Position numbers and translations under genes: made by a program | Source of the DNA: Chitinophagaceae bacterium | GTDB taxonomy: Bacteria; Bacteroidota; Bacteroidia; Chitinophagales; Chitinophagaceae | Assembly: GCA_019638625.1 (NCBI GenBank) | Contig: JAHBTK010000003.1 | Location: 496,001 to 560,000, forward strand | Direction of reading: 5' to 3' | Length of the DNA stretch: 64,000 nucleotides | Notes under the pieces: model-generated | What the model was told of the DNA's origin: nothing | The model's database searches: none | What the model saw: the letters and a program-made list of their open reading frames with translations, nothing else | Shown here: positions 24,965-34,537 of the stretch, one piece after another | Layout of the letters: each line of letters begins with the position of its first letter | Position numbering within the stretch: position 1 is the stretch's first letter

Positions 24965-26275
24965 TTATGTTTTTTTTGTTTCTGCTCTTTTAGTGTAGAA
25001 CAAAGCCAGGAGGCTGAGTGCAAAGAAGATGATCAGTGCCAGGATAGAGTTCCTGATATTGTTGGTGATATCCTCCAGGAAGCCGAAGGAAAAAAGCCCT
25101 ATCACCAGCGCTATTTTTTCCGTAACATCATAGAAGCTGAAAAAGGAAGTGCTGTCTTTTGTTTCCGGCAGCAGCTTGGAATAGGTACTCCGGCTCATGG
25201 ATTGTATTCCGCCCATTACCAGTCCCACGGTAGCGGCCAACAGGTAAAACTGGGTTTGTGTTTCTACCACGTAGGCGCAAAGGCAAACGATGATCCAGAT
25301 GCATACACTGAGCATTAATACGTTGATATTGCCCCAGCGCCTGGATAACCGGCTCATCACTACTGCCCCCGCAATCGCCACTGCCTGTATCAGAATAAGT
25401 GTAAACAACAGCTTGGGCTCATCCTCAGCATCAGGAAATATCTCTTTTTTACTGAACCCTGCCGCCACCAGCAATACCGTTTGCACCCCCATACTATAGA
25501 GAAAAAAAGAAAGCAGGAAACGTTTGAGTATCCGCATTTGCACCACCTGCTTCCACACGAGGTTCAGCTCCCTGAAACCACTCGTAAGCACATTTTTCTT
25601 TTCCGCACCTCTCTGACCGGGCGGTTTGGGCAATACCCGCAGGGCGATCTGGGCAAACCCGAACCACCATAAACCAACCAGCAGGAAACACAACCGCACC
25701 GGCAACGCATCTTCTGTTGGCAATGCAAACCATTCCGGCTTCAGTATGATCACAAAACAGAGGATCTGCAGAAGGATGCTTCCGGCATACCCCAGGGCAA
25801 AGCCTTTCGCGCTTACGCGGTCCTGGTCTTCCGGGGCGGCTATATCCGGCAGATAAGAATTGTAAAACACCATACTGCCCCAATAACCAATTGCAGCCAA
25901 AGCAAACAGGATGACTCCCAATTCGAATCGCTCAATGGTAAAGAGGCTGAGTCCGCAGCAGGCGGCGGCGCCTATAATACAGAAGGTTCTTAAATATACT
26001 TTTTTGTTTCTTTTATAATCCGCAATGGAAGAGAGAATGGGGGAAAAAGCAGCTACCAGGAGAAATACGGCTGCCAGCACATAATCCAGCAAACTGGTAT
26101 TAACATAGGTCCTGCCGAAGAAAGACACCATGTGCTCGCCCTGTCCATTTCCCTGCTGCGTAATGGCTACATAGTATGCGGGAAAAATAGTGGTAGTGAC
26201 AACCAGGCTATATACGCTGTTCGCCCAGTCGTACATTGCCCACCCGTTTATTACTTTTTTTGATGCGGTTTGCAT
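24965..26275 (-). CDS. MFS transporter, UMF1/Atg22-like
   Basis: 436 residues with about 11-12 membrane segments. The opening INGWAMYDWANSVYSLVVTT is the signature of the UMF1 family (Atg22-like), followed by a loop and repeated hydrophobic spans. IGYWGSMVFYNSYLPDIAA and GGIQSMSRSTYSKLLPE are conserved loops of the same group. Yeast Atg22 exports amino acids from the vacuole; the bacterial substrates are not known. Inner membrane. It may be read with uppP upstream or alone: the two run opposite... both are leftward, and uppP lies downstream of it? No: this gene is leftward and uppP at 26293-27114 is leftward too, so uppP is transcribed first, with 17 bases between them. Confidence 0.85.
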   Translation of the reverse strand: MQTASKKVINGWAMYDWANSVYSLVVTTTIFPAYYVAITQQGNGQGEHMVSFFGRTYVNTSLLDYVLAAVFLLVAAFSPILSSIADYKRNKKVYLRTFCIIGAAACCGLSLFTIERFELGVILFALAAIGYWGSMVFYNSYLPDIAAPEDQDRVSAKGFALGYAGSILLQILCFVIILKPEWFALPTEDALPVRLCFLLVGLWWFGFAQIALRVLPKPPGQRGAEKKNVLTSGFRELNLVWKQVVQMRILKRFLLSFFLYSMGVQTVLLVAAGFSKKEIFPDAEDEPKLLFTLILIQAVAIAGAVVMSRLSRRWGNINVLMLSVCIWIIVCLCAYVVETQTQFYLLAATVGLVMGGIQSMSRSTYSKLLPETKDSTSFFSFYDVTEKIALVIGLFSFGFLEDITNNIRNSILALIIFFALSLLALFYTKRAETKKT

Positions 26276-26292
26276 GTAGGGAATTTGTCGGG

Positions 26293-27114
26293 TTATTGCA
26301 GATACCCCGCGTATATCAACAGGAGAAGAATTACCCCGGCGACGATGCGGTAAATACCAAACAACTTAAATCCGTGCTTCTGCAGGTAACCGATAAAGAA
26401 TTTTATTGCAAGAAGCGCTACAATGAAAGCTACAATATTTCCAACGATAAATGCCTGCGTATTTTGGGTATTGCTGAAAACTATTTCATATCCCCTGAGT
26501 TCCTCGCCTTCCACCGGGTATTTTTTAAAAAACAGCTTATAGCAGGTGGCGGCAAGCATGGTAGGTACCGCGAGGTAAAAGGAAAATTCCGCTGCCAGGG
26601 TGCGTGTCAGCTTTTGCTGCATTCCCCCAATGATGCTGGACGCGCTTCTACTCACACCCGGTATCATAGCGAGGCATTGCCATATCCCGATAATAAAGGC
26701 TTTATTATAGGTGATGTCCTTATCCTCCGTTACAGGATGACTGCTGAACAACCTGTCGATAAATAACAATACAATACCGCCTAACAGTAAGCTGATGGCC
26801 ACCACGGTTGGGTTTTCCAGCAGGCTGTCTATTTTTTCGGAGAACAGGAACCCCAGCATAAGCGCGGGAACGGTGGCGATCGCCAGCTTTATATAAAACT
26901 GGCCCTTGCTGAAATCAAAAAATTTTCTCCAGTATAAGACCACAACCGATAGAATAGCGCCCAGTTGAATGGCTATTTCGAAGATTTTGGTGTAATCGCT
27001 CCCGGAGATACCCATCAGGGAACTGGCGATGATCATATGTCCTGTGGAAGAAACAGGCAAAAACTCTGTAATTCCTTCAACAATGGCAATAATGATGGCC
27101 TGTATAATATTCAT
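26293..27114 (-). CDS. uppP: Undecaprenyl-diphosphate phosphatase (BacA/UppP)
   Basis: 273 residues, polytopic inner-membrane enzyme. Both family motifs are visible: EGITEFLPVSSTGHMIIASS at residues 13-32 (the E-rich and Ser/Gly motif) and AMIPGVSRSASSIIGG at about 153-168 (the PGxSRSxxT-like motif with the catalytic Arg). It recycles undecaprenyl pyrophosphate to the monophosphate carrier used for peptidoglycan and O-antigen export, and confers bacitracin tolerance when abundant. The DUF3098 gene lies 69 bases upstream on the same strand, an adjacency commonly seen in Bacteroidota. The transporter gene follows 17 bases downstream. Confidence 0.96.
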   Translation of the reverse strand: MNIIQAIIIAIVEGITEFLPVSSTGHMIIASSLMGISGSDYTKIFEIAIQLGAILSVVVLYWRKFFDFSKGQFYIKLAIATVPALMLGFLFSEKIDSLLENPTVVAISLLLGGIVLLFIDRLFSSHPVTEDKDITYNKAFIIGIWQCLAMIPGVSRSASSIIGGMQQKLTRTLAAEFSFYLAVPTMLAATCYKLFFKKYPVEGEELRGYEIVFSNTQNTQAFIVGNIVAFIVALLAIKFFIGYLQKHGFKLFGIYRIVAGVILLLLIYAGYLQ

Positions 27115-27183
27115 GCTTTAAAAAACGCCGATGGAGCGGTTAAAGTGTATGCAAAAGGGGAAAACGGGAAATATAATCAATAC

Positions 27184-27429
27184 TTATTTACCGGCAGGTT
27201 TGGGCTTACGCATAATAGCATACATTTCTATTATCAGCCCTGCCAACAATAATACAGGAGCAACTGTTATCCTTCTTTTACTGTAAACCTCTTCGTAATT
27301 GAATACAGTGGGGTCGTCGCTTTTGCCGCCAGCCATCAATAAAAGCGCCACTATCATCACTACACCTCCGATAGCCATCCACAGGTAGTTCTGCTTATCA
27401 AATTGTAATCTGCTTGAATTGTTTGACAT
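27184..27429 (-). CDS. DUF3098 small membrane protein
   Basis: 81 residues with two membrane segments (about 16-33 and 57-74) separated by the loop GKSDDPTVFNYEEVYSKRR, which is the hallmark of DUF3098. Function unknown. In many Bacteroidota it sits between ftsX and uppP; here uppP follows but no ftsX precedes, the upstream neighbour being a SPOR-domain gene 84 bases away. A cell-envelope role is a guess from that context. Confidence 0.88.
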   Translation of the reverse strand: MSNNSSRLQFDKQNYLWMAIGGVVMIVALLLMAGGKSDDPTVFNYEEVYSKRRITVAPVLLLAGLIIEMYAIMRKPKPAGK

Positions 27430-27513
27430 ATGTATTTAAATGTATTGCTGCGCAAGTTAATATAAAACGGGCAGAATCAGTGGTCCGGCTGTTAAATCAT
27501 TGTTACCGGGGCT

Positions 27514-27954
27514 TTACAACAAAAGCTCTCCATCTTTGGAGGGCTTGATCACTACCTTGGAGGGAACTACAAATACACTCCCGGAAACGGCTTTTTTTAT
27601 TTTATCCATCAGTACGCCGGCATCCTCCCTTGTTCTGAAATTGCCTATATGTATTTTGAAGTAGGGTGCATGATATAACAGGTAGGTCGGCTCGTCCGGA
27701 AAATCGGCCATCATCTTCGTTTTCAGATCCAGCGCTTTTTGCCGGTCGTTGGTACTGATTACCTGCACGCGGAAACCATCCATATTCTTCAGGGTTTTCA
27801 GGTACAGCTCCTCGTTTATCTCCCTGTTCTTTTGCAGCAGCAGGTCAATGCGGGCATCCCTGGTAACAGTAATATGCTGCAGCGTGTCAGATTGCGCATA
27901 ACAGGCAGACACCATACCTGCCGCGATTACAAAAAACAAAAATGATCTTTTCAT
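27514..27954 (-). CDS. Secreted SPOR-domain protein
   Basis: 146 residues from the ATG at 27954 (MKRSFLFFVIAAGMVSACYAQ), a signal peptide; the frame opens four codons earlier at 27966. Residues 55-135 form a SPOR domain: GFRVQVISTNDRQKALDLK, then PTYLLYHAPYFKIHIGNFRT, with the expected beta-alpha-beta repeat. SPOR domains bind denuded septal peptidoglycan glycans. It is probably periplasmic and linked to division or cell-wall remodelling. deoC lies upstream, same strand, as in many Bacteroidota, though 95 bases apart. Confidence 0.88.
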   Translation of the reverse strand: MKRSFLFFVIAAGMVSACYAQSDTLQHITVTRDARIDLLLQKNREINEELYLKTLKNMDGFRVQVISTNDRQKALDLKTKMMADFPDEPTYLLYHAPYFKIHIGNFRTREDAGVLMDKIKKAVSGSVFVVPSKVVIKPSKDGELLL

Positions 27955-28049
27955 GAGCGCATTCAATGTTTAACCAGGTTCGGGAATTTGTTTCAGGCAG
28001 TTACTAAAATAGACATTTGAATCAAATAACTCTGTTAAAAAGCCTGAAA

Positions 28050-28715
28050 TTATGCCTGCGACAGCGAAGCCTGTTGCACAATATCAAGACTTGCACTGCA
28101 TCCCAGCCTGTTTGCTCCGGCTTCAATCAGTTGGTTTGCAAACTCATAGGTGCGAATACCTCCGGAAGCCTTGATTTTTACATGATCGGGCAGATATTTA
28201 CGCATAAGCGCTACTGCCTCTGCAGAAGCGCCCTTTTCGGCATAACCCGTGGAAGTTTTCAGGTAATCAACACCTGCCACCCCATATAAGTCGCAGCACC
28301 GGATAATTTCCTCCCGGGTAAGTACCCCCGTTTCAATAATTACTTTAATTACCCGGTTCTTGTTCCGGATGATCGGCAGGATATTACCTATCTCGTTTGC
28401 CAGGAACTCCCAGTCGGCATTTTTTATGGCAGCAATATTCGCCACCATATCCAGTTCATCTACGCCATCCACAATGGCCAATACCGATTCCGCGATCTTG
28501 GCTTCAATAGCGGAGTAACCAAAAGGAAATCCTATTACCGTGGCTGTTTTTACGGAAGTCCCTGCCAGGTATTGCTTCGCATTTTTTGTGTATAAAGGAG
28601 GTATGCAAACCGCTGCAAACCCGTGGGTTGCAGCCTCTGAGCAAAGTTTTTCAATATCTTCCAGCACCGTGGTGGGCTTTAGTATGGTATGGTCTATATA
28701 TGATGCGATATTCAT
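28050..28715 (-). CDS. deoC: Deoxyribose-phosphate aldolase
   Basis: 221 residues, the normal length. TIM-barrel class I aldolase. The Schiff-base lysine is in VDYLKTSTGY (Lys about 153), the proton-relay lysine in VKIKASGGIRTYE (about 183), and the acid in VDELDMVANI (about 86-95). It splits 2-deoxyribose-5-phosphate to glyceraldehyde-3-phosphate and acetaldehyde in deoxynucleoside salvage. Cytoplasmic. No other deo genes are adjacent. Confidence 0.96.
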   Translation of the reverse strand: MNIASYIDHTILKPTTVLEDIEKLCSEAATHGFAAVCIPPLYTKNAKQYLAGTSVKTATVIGFPFGYSAIEAKIAESVLAIVDGVDELDMVANIAAIKNADWEFLANEIGNILPIIRNKNRVIKVIIETGVLTREEIIRCCDLYGVAGVDYLKTSTGYAEKGASAEAVALMRKYLPDHVKIKASGGIRTYEFANQLIEAGANRLGCSASLDIVQQASLSQA

Positions 28716-28800
28716 TAGCCTCTCCCGGTCCGCTGCGGCGGAAGACCTTCTTATAAGGCCCGCTTTTTAAAGTTTCCCTATTATTTCAGTTTCAAATTAA

Positions 28801-31800
28801 CTACCCTTCCTTACCGTGGCACTGCTTGTACTTTTTACCGCTTCCGCAGGGACAGGGATCGTTTCTTCCTATTTTAGGACCTACTTTCACAGGCTCCTGT
28901 CTTACCGGTCCGCCTGAGGGATCAAAGTAATCATTTTCATTGGCTGCATAATCATCTCCGCGGGCATCAATTTCGTCCTTGTTCACTTTCATTTTGCTCA
29001 TGTCTGTCTTACGCTCCCGCCCTTCGCGTATTTGTCCGGCCTGCTGTTCAATGGGGATAGCCGCGTGACTCAGGAAAGACACTATTTCCCGGTTCACATC
29101 GCCATCCATATTACGGAAAAGCTCAAACGCGGTGGTTTTGTAGATCACCAGCGGGTCTTTCTGTTCGTACACTGCCGTTTGAACGCTGTGTTTCAGATCG
29201 TCCATGGAACGCAAATGCTCTTTCCAGGATTCATCAATCACCGCCAGTGTAATAGTCCGCTCCAACGCATTGGCTAACTCCATCCCGTTTGTGCCAAGCG
29301 TTTTATTCATATTAGCCAGCACCTGCAGGTTCTTTTTTCCATTGGTGAAAGGAACCACTACGTTCTCTATATGATTACCCTGCGTCAGCTTGATATTCTG
29401 GAATACGGGCATTGCCTGTTTGGTAATAGCTTCTTTGCGGCGCTGGGAATTGTCTGATGCTTCCGTATATAAAGTTTCTGCCACCCTGTTAATATCCCCT
29501 TTCCTGAATTCGTCCTCCGTAATGCCTGTGTCCAATCCAAAGTGAAGGATCACCGCCAGTTTAAACCCTTCGTAGTCATCCTGCTCACGGAAGGAGTTGA
29601 TCAGTCCTTCGGAGACACTGTAAAACGCGTTGTCCAGATCGAGTGCAAGGCGTTCTCCAAACAAAGCGTGCTGGCGTTTGGTATACACCACATTTCTTTG
29701 TTTGTTCATTACATCATCATACTCCAGCAGCCTCTTCCGAATACCGAAATTGTTTTCTTCTACTTTTTTCTGTGCCCGTTCAATACTCCGGGTGATCATA
29801 CTGTGCTGAATAACTTCTCCCTCCTTGTAACCCATCCTGTCCATCAGCGAGGCGATACGTTCACTGCCAAACATGCGCATCAGGTCATCCTCCAGTGATA
29901 CATAGAACTGCGAAGTTCCGGGATCTCCCTGACGACCGGCACGACCTCTCAACTGCCTGTCTACACGGCGTGACTCATGACGCTCGGTACCGATGATGGC
30001 CAATCCCCCGGCTTCTTTTACCCCCGGCCCGAGTTTGATATCCGTACCACGACCAGCCATGTTGGTGGCAATGGTCACTGCCCCGGCCAACCCGGCTTCC
30101 GCCACTACCTGTGCTTCCCGGGCATGCTGCTTGGCATTTAATACATTATGTGGAATTTTGCGGGCGGTCAGCATTTTACTCAACAGTTCACTCACTTCCA
30201 CAGAAGTGGTACCCACCAGTGTAGGTCGCCCGCTGTTTCGAAGCTTTTCTACCTCCTCAATAACCGATTTGTATTTCTCTCTTTTTGTTTTGTATACAAG
30301 GTCCTGTTCGTCTTTTCTCGTAACCGCAATGTTGGTAGGGATAGATACCACATCCAGCTTGTATATACTCCAGAATTCGCCGGCTTCCGTCTCCGCCGTA
30401 CCGGTCATACCTGCCAGTTTATGATACATACGGAAGAAATTCTGCAGGGTAATGGTAGCATAGGTTTGTGTAGCGGCTTCCACCTTCACATTTTCCTTTG
30501 CCTCAATTGCCTGGTGTAAACCATCGCTGTAGCGGCGCCCTTCCATGATACGGCCGGTTTGCTCGTCAACAATTTTTACCTGCCCGTCAATTACAATGTA
30601 TTCATCATCTTTCTCAAACAAAGCATAGGCTTTCAGCAATTGCTGTACGGTATGTATCCTATCCGCTTTCTGTCCGTATTCATTTAATACCTGCTCTTTT
30701 TTCTGCAGCTTCTCTTCGGCCGTATCATTACTTTTCTCTATATCGGAAAGCAGGATGCTTAAATCCGGCAGTATGAAAAAATTAGGGTCCTCCCCGGAGC
30801 GGGTAATATATTGTAAGCCTTTTTCGGTCAGTTCAACCTGGTTATTCTTTTCATCAATATGGAAATATAGTTCCTCATCCACAATATGCATTTGCTTCTG
30901 CTGGTCGGCCAGGTAAAAATTCTCCGCCCGTTGCAACTTCACTTTTATTCCCGGCTCACTCAGATATTTGATCAGGGCGCCGGTTTTGGGCAACCCCCTG
31001 TAGGCACGCATCAGGGCCAGCCCGCCTTCTCTTGCATCGTCCTTTCCTTCTGCGATCAGTTTTTTTGCGTCTATCAGTGATTTGTTCACCACCTGGCGTT
31101 GAACTTCCACCAGTTGATGCACGCGTGGTTTCAGTGTAATGTATTGCTGGTCGTCACCTCCTTTGGATACCGGGCCCGAGATAATCAACGGCGTCCTGGC
31201 ATCATCGATCAACACGCTGTCCACCTCATCCACCATCGCGAAATGATGTTTGCGCTGCACCATTTCATCGGGGTTGTGTACCATATTATCCCTCAGGTAG
31301 TCGAAGCCAAATTCATTATTAGTTCCATAAGTGATGCTGGCCTGGTAAGCCTTACGCCTTTCTGCGCTGTTGGGATGATGCCTGTCGATACAATCCACTG
31401 TCAGCCCCAGGAATTCATAAATAGTACCATTCCACTCGGAGTCACGTTTGGCCAGGTAATCGTTTACTGTTACTATGTGTACGCCCTCATCTGCAAGGGC
31501 ATTCAGGTAAGCGGGTAGTGTAGACACAAGAGTCTTACCTTCACCGGTTGCCATCTCGGCAATTTTTCCTTTGTGCAACACGATACCCCCCAGCAACTGC
31601 ACGTCGTAATGCACCATATTCCATGTAACCTGGTTGCCTCCGGCCGTCCAGGTATTTTTATATTTCACTTTGTCGCCCTCGATAATAATGTGTGGACGTT
31701 TAACACTCAGTTCCCTATCCAGGTCAGTAGCGGTCGCTTCCAGTTCCGTATTATTGGTAAACCGGCGGGCCGTTTCTTTCACTACGGCAAAAGCCTCCGG

Positions 31801-32127
31801 CAAAATCTCATCCAGTGCTTCTTCCAGCTTTTCATCCCGCTGTTTGATCAGTTTATCAACCTTCTGATAAATTTCATCTTTTTGACCTATTTCATTAAAA
31901 GGCAGCTCCTCCGCCTGTTTCTTCAAGCTGGTTATTTCTTCATCTACAGGGGCGATATGCTGTTTGATACGGGCTTTGAATTCGGCTGTTTTACCCCTTA
32001 ACTCATCATTGGAAATATCGGCATAAGAAGTGAAGTGGTCGTTAATTTGCTGCACCAGGGGACTAATTTCCTTGATATCTTTCTCGGATTTGTTTCCCCC
32101 GAACAGTTTCGATAGCAATTTCAACAT
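28801..32127 (-). CDS. secA: Preprotein translocase ATPase SecA
   Basis: 1,108 residues, about 200 longer than the E. coli protein, as is usual in Bacteroidota, with extra sequence in the nucleotide-binding region and C-terminus. Walker A ATGEGKTL is at about 193-200 and the DEAD-like box MVDEVDSVLIDDARTPLIIS follows. NBD2 has TNMAGRGTDIKLGPGV and GRAGRQGDPGTSQFY. The SEC-C zinc tail is CPCGSGKKYKQCHG at the end. It powers export of unfolded preproteins through SecYEG. Monocistronic; start ATG at 32127. Confidence 0.98.
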   Translation of the reverse strand: MLKLLSKLFGGNKSEKDIKEISPLVQQINDHFTSYADISNDELRGKTAEFKARIKQHIAPVDEEITSLKKQAEELPFNEIGQKDEIYQKVDKLIKQRDEKLEEALDEILPEAFAVVKETARRFTNNTELEATATDLDRELSVKRPHIIIEGDKVKYKNTWTAGGNQVTWNMVHYDVQLLGGIVLHKGKIAEMATGEGKTLVSTLPAYLNALADEGVHIVTVNDYLAKRDSEWNGTIYEFLGLTVDCIDRHHPNSAERRKAYQASITYGTNNEFGFDYLRDNMVHNPDEMVQRKHHFAMVDEVDSVLIDDARTPLIISGPVSKGGDDQQYITLKPRVHQLVEVQRQVVNKSLIDAKKLIAEGKDDAREGGLALMRAYRGLPKTGALIKYLSEPGIKVKLQRAENFYLADQQKQMHIVDEELYFHIDEKNNQVELTEKGLQYITRSGEDPNFFILPDLSILLSDIEKSNDTAEEKLQKKEQVLNEYGQKADRIHTVQQLLKAYALFEKDDEYIVIDGQVKIVDEQTGRIMEGRRYSDGLHQAIEAKENVKVEAATQTYATITLQNFFRMYHKLAGMTGTAETEAGEFWSIYKLDVVSIPTNIAVTRKDEQDLVYKTKREKYKSVIEEVEKLRNSGRPTLVGTTSVEVSELLSKMLTARKIPHNVLNAKQHAREAQVVAEAGLAGAVTIATNMAGRGTDIKLGPGVKEAGGLAIIGTERHESRRVDRQLRGRAGRQGDPGTSQFYVSLEDDLMRMFGSERIASLMDRMGYKEGEVIQHSMITRSIERAQKKVEENNFGIRKRLLEYDDVMNKQRNVVYTKRQHALFGERLALDLDNAFYSVSEGLINSFREQDDYEGFKLAVILHFGLDTGITEDEFRKGDINRVAETLYTEASDNSQRRKEAITKQAMPVFQNIKLTQGNHIENVVVPFTNGKKNLQVLANMNKTLGTNGMELANALERTITLAVIDESWKEHLRSMDDLKHSVQTAVYEQKDPLVIYKTTAFELFRNMDGDVNREIVSFLSHAAIPIEQQAGQIREGRERKTDMSKMKVNKDEIDARGDDYAANENDYFDPSGGPVRQEPVKVGPKIGRNDPCPCGSGKKYKQCHGKEG

Positions 32128-32394
32128 GTTGAAAATATATTATAATAAGTTTTTTGTGCCTGAGTCTTTTTCACTCAAATATAATGCTGGTTTTACCAGC
32201 CAGCCATTCTGGCAGAAAGAGTGCAAAGGTAAGAAAAGAATAGCCGTTGTTTGTGGAAATTTGAAGAATTAAAGAGTTGATTTTCAGGGAAATTCCAGCG
32301 TGTATCCTAATTTCCGGGGCAGAATCAATCACAGGAGCGGCAACAGAAGAATCAGGTATGAGATTTTCAGGGTTACCGGCAATATCTTTGCATT
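32128..32394. other. Divergent spacer between secA and the M20 gene
   Basis: 267 bases without a gene, carrying the promoters of secA (leftward) and of the amidohydrolase (rightward). I saw no strong palindrome or riboswitch-like structure. A short T/A-rich run precedes each start. Confidence 0.4.
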
Positions 32395-33585
32395 ATGCTG
32401 AAAGGTAAAATACAAGAACTGGCTAAAGAATATTCGAAAGAACTGATTGACATCCGCCATCACCTGCATGCCAACCCCGAACTGAGCTACCAGGAGTTCA
32501 AAACTTCCGCTTTTGTGCAGGAACACCTGCGGCAATTGGGTATTCCCTATGAAATAAAGGCGACAACCGGTGTGGTAGGGCTGATAGAGGGTCGAAACCC
32601 GGGCAACAGGGTTATCGCGCTGCGGGCGGATATGGATGCACTGCCTATCAGAGAAGAAAATGATATTCCCTATAAATCAAAAGTTGACGGCGTAATGCAT
32701 GCCTGCGGGCACGACGTTCATACCACCTGCTTGCTGGGCGCTGCAAGGATACTAAGCGAGTTAAAGGACGAATGGGAAGGCTCCGTAAAACTTATTTTTC
32801 AGCCGGGAGAAGAAAAAAACCCGGGGGGCGCCAGCCTGCTGATAAAAGAGGGTGTGCTGGAAAACCCGAAACCTGCCGCCATCATCGGGTTGCACGTACA
32901 TCCGCAACTGGCGGTGGGTAAATTCAGTTTCAGGGGTGGCAAAATTATGGCCAGCGCCGATGAGATCTATATTACCATTAAAAGCCGTGGAGGGCATGCC
33001 GCTGCTCCGCAGCAAACTGCCGATACCATCCTGATCGCATCCCAACTGGTGGTGGCCCTGCAACAGGTTATCAGCCGGAACCGCAATCCTTTTTCTCCAT
33101 CCGTACTCTCAATTACCTCCTTCCAGGGAGGGTATACCACCAATGTCATTCCAAGCGAGGTTAAACTCATGGGCACTTTCCGGGCGATGGATGAACAATG
33201 GCGGTTCGAAGCGCATAGGCTTATCCGTAAGCTGGCCTCCGAACTGGTGCAGGGGATGGGGGCAGAAATAGAACTGCATATAGATGTAGGCTATCCCACA
33301 GTCTACAATAACGAAGCATTATACAGCATAGCAAGATCCGCTGCTGAAGGATACGCCGGCCTGGACAAAATTGAAGAATCAGAATTGCGTATGGGCGCGG
33401 AAGACTTCGGTTATTATTCCCAACAGATCCCCGGTTGCTTTTTCAGACTCGGTACCGGTAATGAAGCCGCCGGGATCACTTCAGGGGTACATACACCCAC
33501 ATTTAATATTGACGAAAACGCTATAGAACCGGGCGCAGGAATGATGGCATGGTTAGGCGCTACGGTAGATATGAAGCAGGTTTAA
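32395..33585 (+). CDS. M20 family metallopeptidase / N-acyl amino acid amidohydrolase
   Basis: 396 residues. RHHLHANPELSYQEF (about 20-34) is the characteristic opening. Metal and catalytic residues are in RADMDALPIREEND, MHACGHDVHTTCLLGAAR, FQPGEEKNPGGASLL (Glu pair) and IGLHVHPQL, with the last ligand in VHTPTFNID near the C-terminus. The dimerisation domain lies at about 180-290. Members hydrolyse hippurate, N-acetyl amino acids or indole conjugates. No signal peptide, so cytoplasmic. Monocistronic, convergent with the methyltransferase gene across an inverted repeat. Confidence 0.93.
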   Translation: MLKGKIQELAKEYSKELIDIRHHLHANPELSYQEFKTSAFVQEHLRQLGIPYEIKATTGVVGLIEGRNPGNRVIALRADMDALPIREENDIPYKSKVDGVMHACGHDVHTTCLLGAARILSELKDEWEGSVKLIFQPGEEKNPGGASLLIKEGVLENPKPAAIIGLHVHPQLAVGKFSFRGGKIMASADEIYITIKSRGGHAAAPQQTADTILIASQLVVALQQVISRNRNPFSPSVLSITSFQGGYTTNVIPSEVKLMGTFRAMDEQWRFEAHRLIRKLASELVQGMGAEIELHIDVGYPTVYNNEALYSIARSAAEGYAGLDKIEESELRMGAEDFGYYSQQIPGCFFRLGTGNEAAGITSGVHTPTFNIDENAIEPGAGMMAWLGATVDMKQV

Positions 33586-33609
33586 AAAACAGGAGGGTCC
33601 ATAATTGGC

Positions 33610-33663
33610 TCAGCCTTTGTTGAAACCTTCCGAATCAGAAACAGTTGGATCAACAAAGGCTGA
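33610..33663. terminator. 14-base inverted repeat between convergent genes
   Basis: TCAGCCTTTGTTGA at 33610-33623 pairs perfectly with TCAACAAAGGCTGA at 33650-33663, enclosing 26 bases. It lies 25 bases after the M20 gene stop and 150 bases beyond the end of the convergent TylF-like gene. The loop is longer than in typical terminators and the T-run after it is short, so an mRNA-stabilising hairpin or a remnant repeat is also possible. Confidence 0.5.
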
Positions 33664-33812
33664 TTTGACTTGCAATCAGCCGCTAATATAGCGTTTTAAA
33701 TTGTTAAAGAAAACTAAAAAAGCATTTCTGATCTTCCCGGGATTCAGCGGTAAAAAAGAGACGTTTATCCCTTTCAAAAGAGTGTGATACACGCTGTATA
33801 AACATCTTAAAA

Positions 33813-34517
33813 TCATCTTGTTATAATGCAGGTTCCACAAACATCGGCCAATGGTACAACATTGATATTTTCCTCTTCACAGAATTTTTCTACTGCTGCA
33901 CGAACCCCTTTGTAAGAGTCATTGTTGAAGTCGTGAATGAGGATGTATCCATTCTTTACCAACCGGGGATAAAAGTATTTTAATCCATCATAAATCGGCT
34001 CGTACAGGTCGCAATCCAGGCTGACCAGGCAAAAAGTTTCTTCCAGTCCACCGGCCGTTTCGGGAAACAAACCCTTCCGTACGATGCATTTCCCCGGGTG
34101 CGGCATGCTGTTAAGAACCTGATCAATAGTAGTATCGGCAAAGTCCTGCCAGGTAGAGGAATATTCGTTGGACAGTTCGGTGGATCTATTGCGGTTGTCA
34201 AATCCTCTGAATGTATCGAACAAAAAAAGCTTTTTGTCCGGGAAGTAGGCATTAAAATACCTGGCAAATTTGCCTTTGTACACACCTAACTCCGCCATTT
34301 CTCCCCCTACATTTTTATTCTTCAGTTCATGCACGATAAGTTCCAGGGTGCTTACCCGGATGTAGTCAAAATAATTATAGTCTGCTGTTCTTTTATGCCG
34401 CCAAAATTTTAGCGACTCTACCATGATTATACCTGTACGTTTACCAAAAAGGTAATTCCAGGCCTTAGCCAGAAAACGAATCATGCTATAAGATATTGAT
34501 ACAATAATGTTGTGCAA
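33813..34517 (-). CDS. TylF/MycF-type O-methyltransferase-like protein
   Basis: 234 residues. GGEMAELGVYKGKFARYFNAYFP (about 72-93, quoted in part) is the SAM-binding motif, FLFDTFRGFD the acidic loop, and CLVSLDCDLYEPIYDGLKYF with GGYILIHDFNND the metal-binding Asp region of the TylF family. TylF and MycF methylate deoxysugars of macrolides; here the neighbourhood has no such pathway, so a surface-glycan or unknown sugar substrate is more likely. A second Met at residue 12 is an alternative start. It stands between a convergent amidohydrolase and mqnE, 21 bases downstream of mqnE on the same strand. Confidence 0.8.
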   Translation of the reverse strand: MHNIIVSISYSMIRFLAKAWNYLFGKRTGIIMVESLKFWRHKRTADYNYFDYIRVSTLELIVHELKNKNVGGEMAELGVYKGKFARYFNAYFPDKKLFLFDTFRGFDNRNRSTELSNEYSSTWQDFADTTIDQVLNSMPHPGKCIVRKGLFPETAGGLEETFCLVSLDCDLYEPIYDGLKYFYPRLVKNGYILIHDFNNDSYKGVRAAVEKFCEEENINVVPLADVCGTCIITR

Positions 34518-34537
34518 ATGAAGAACAACGCTATCTC

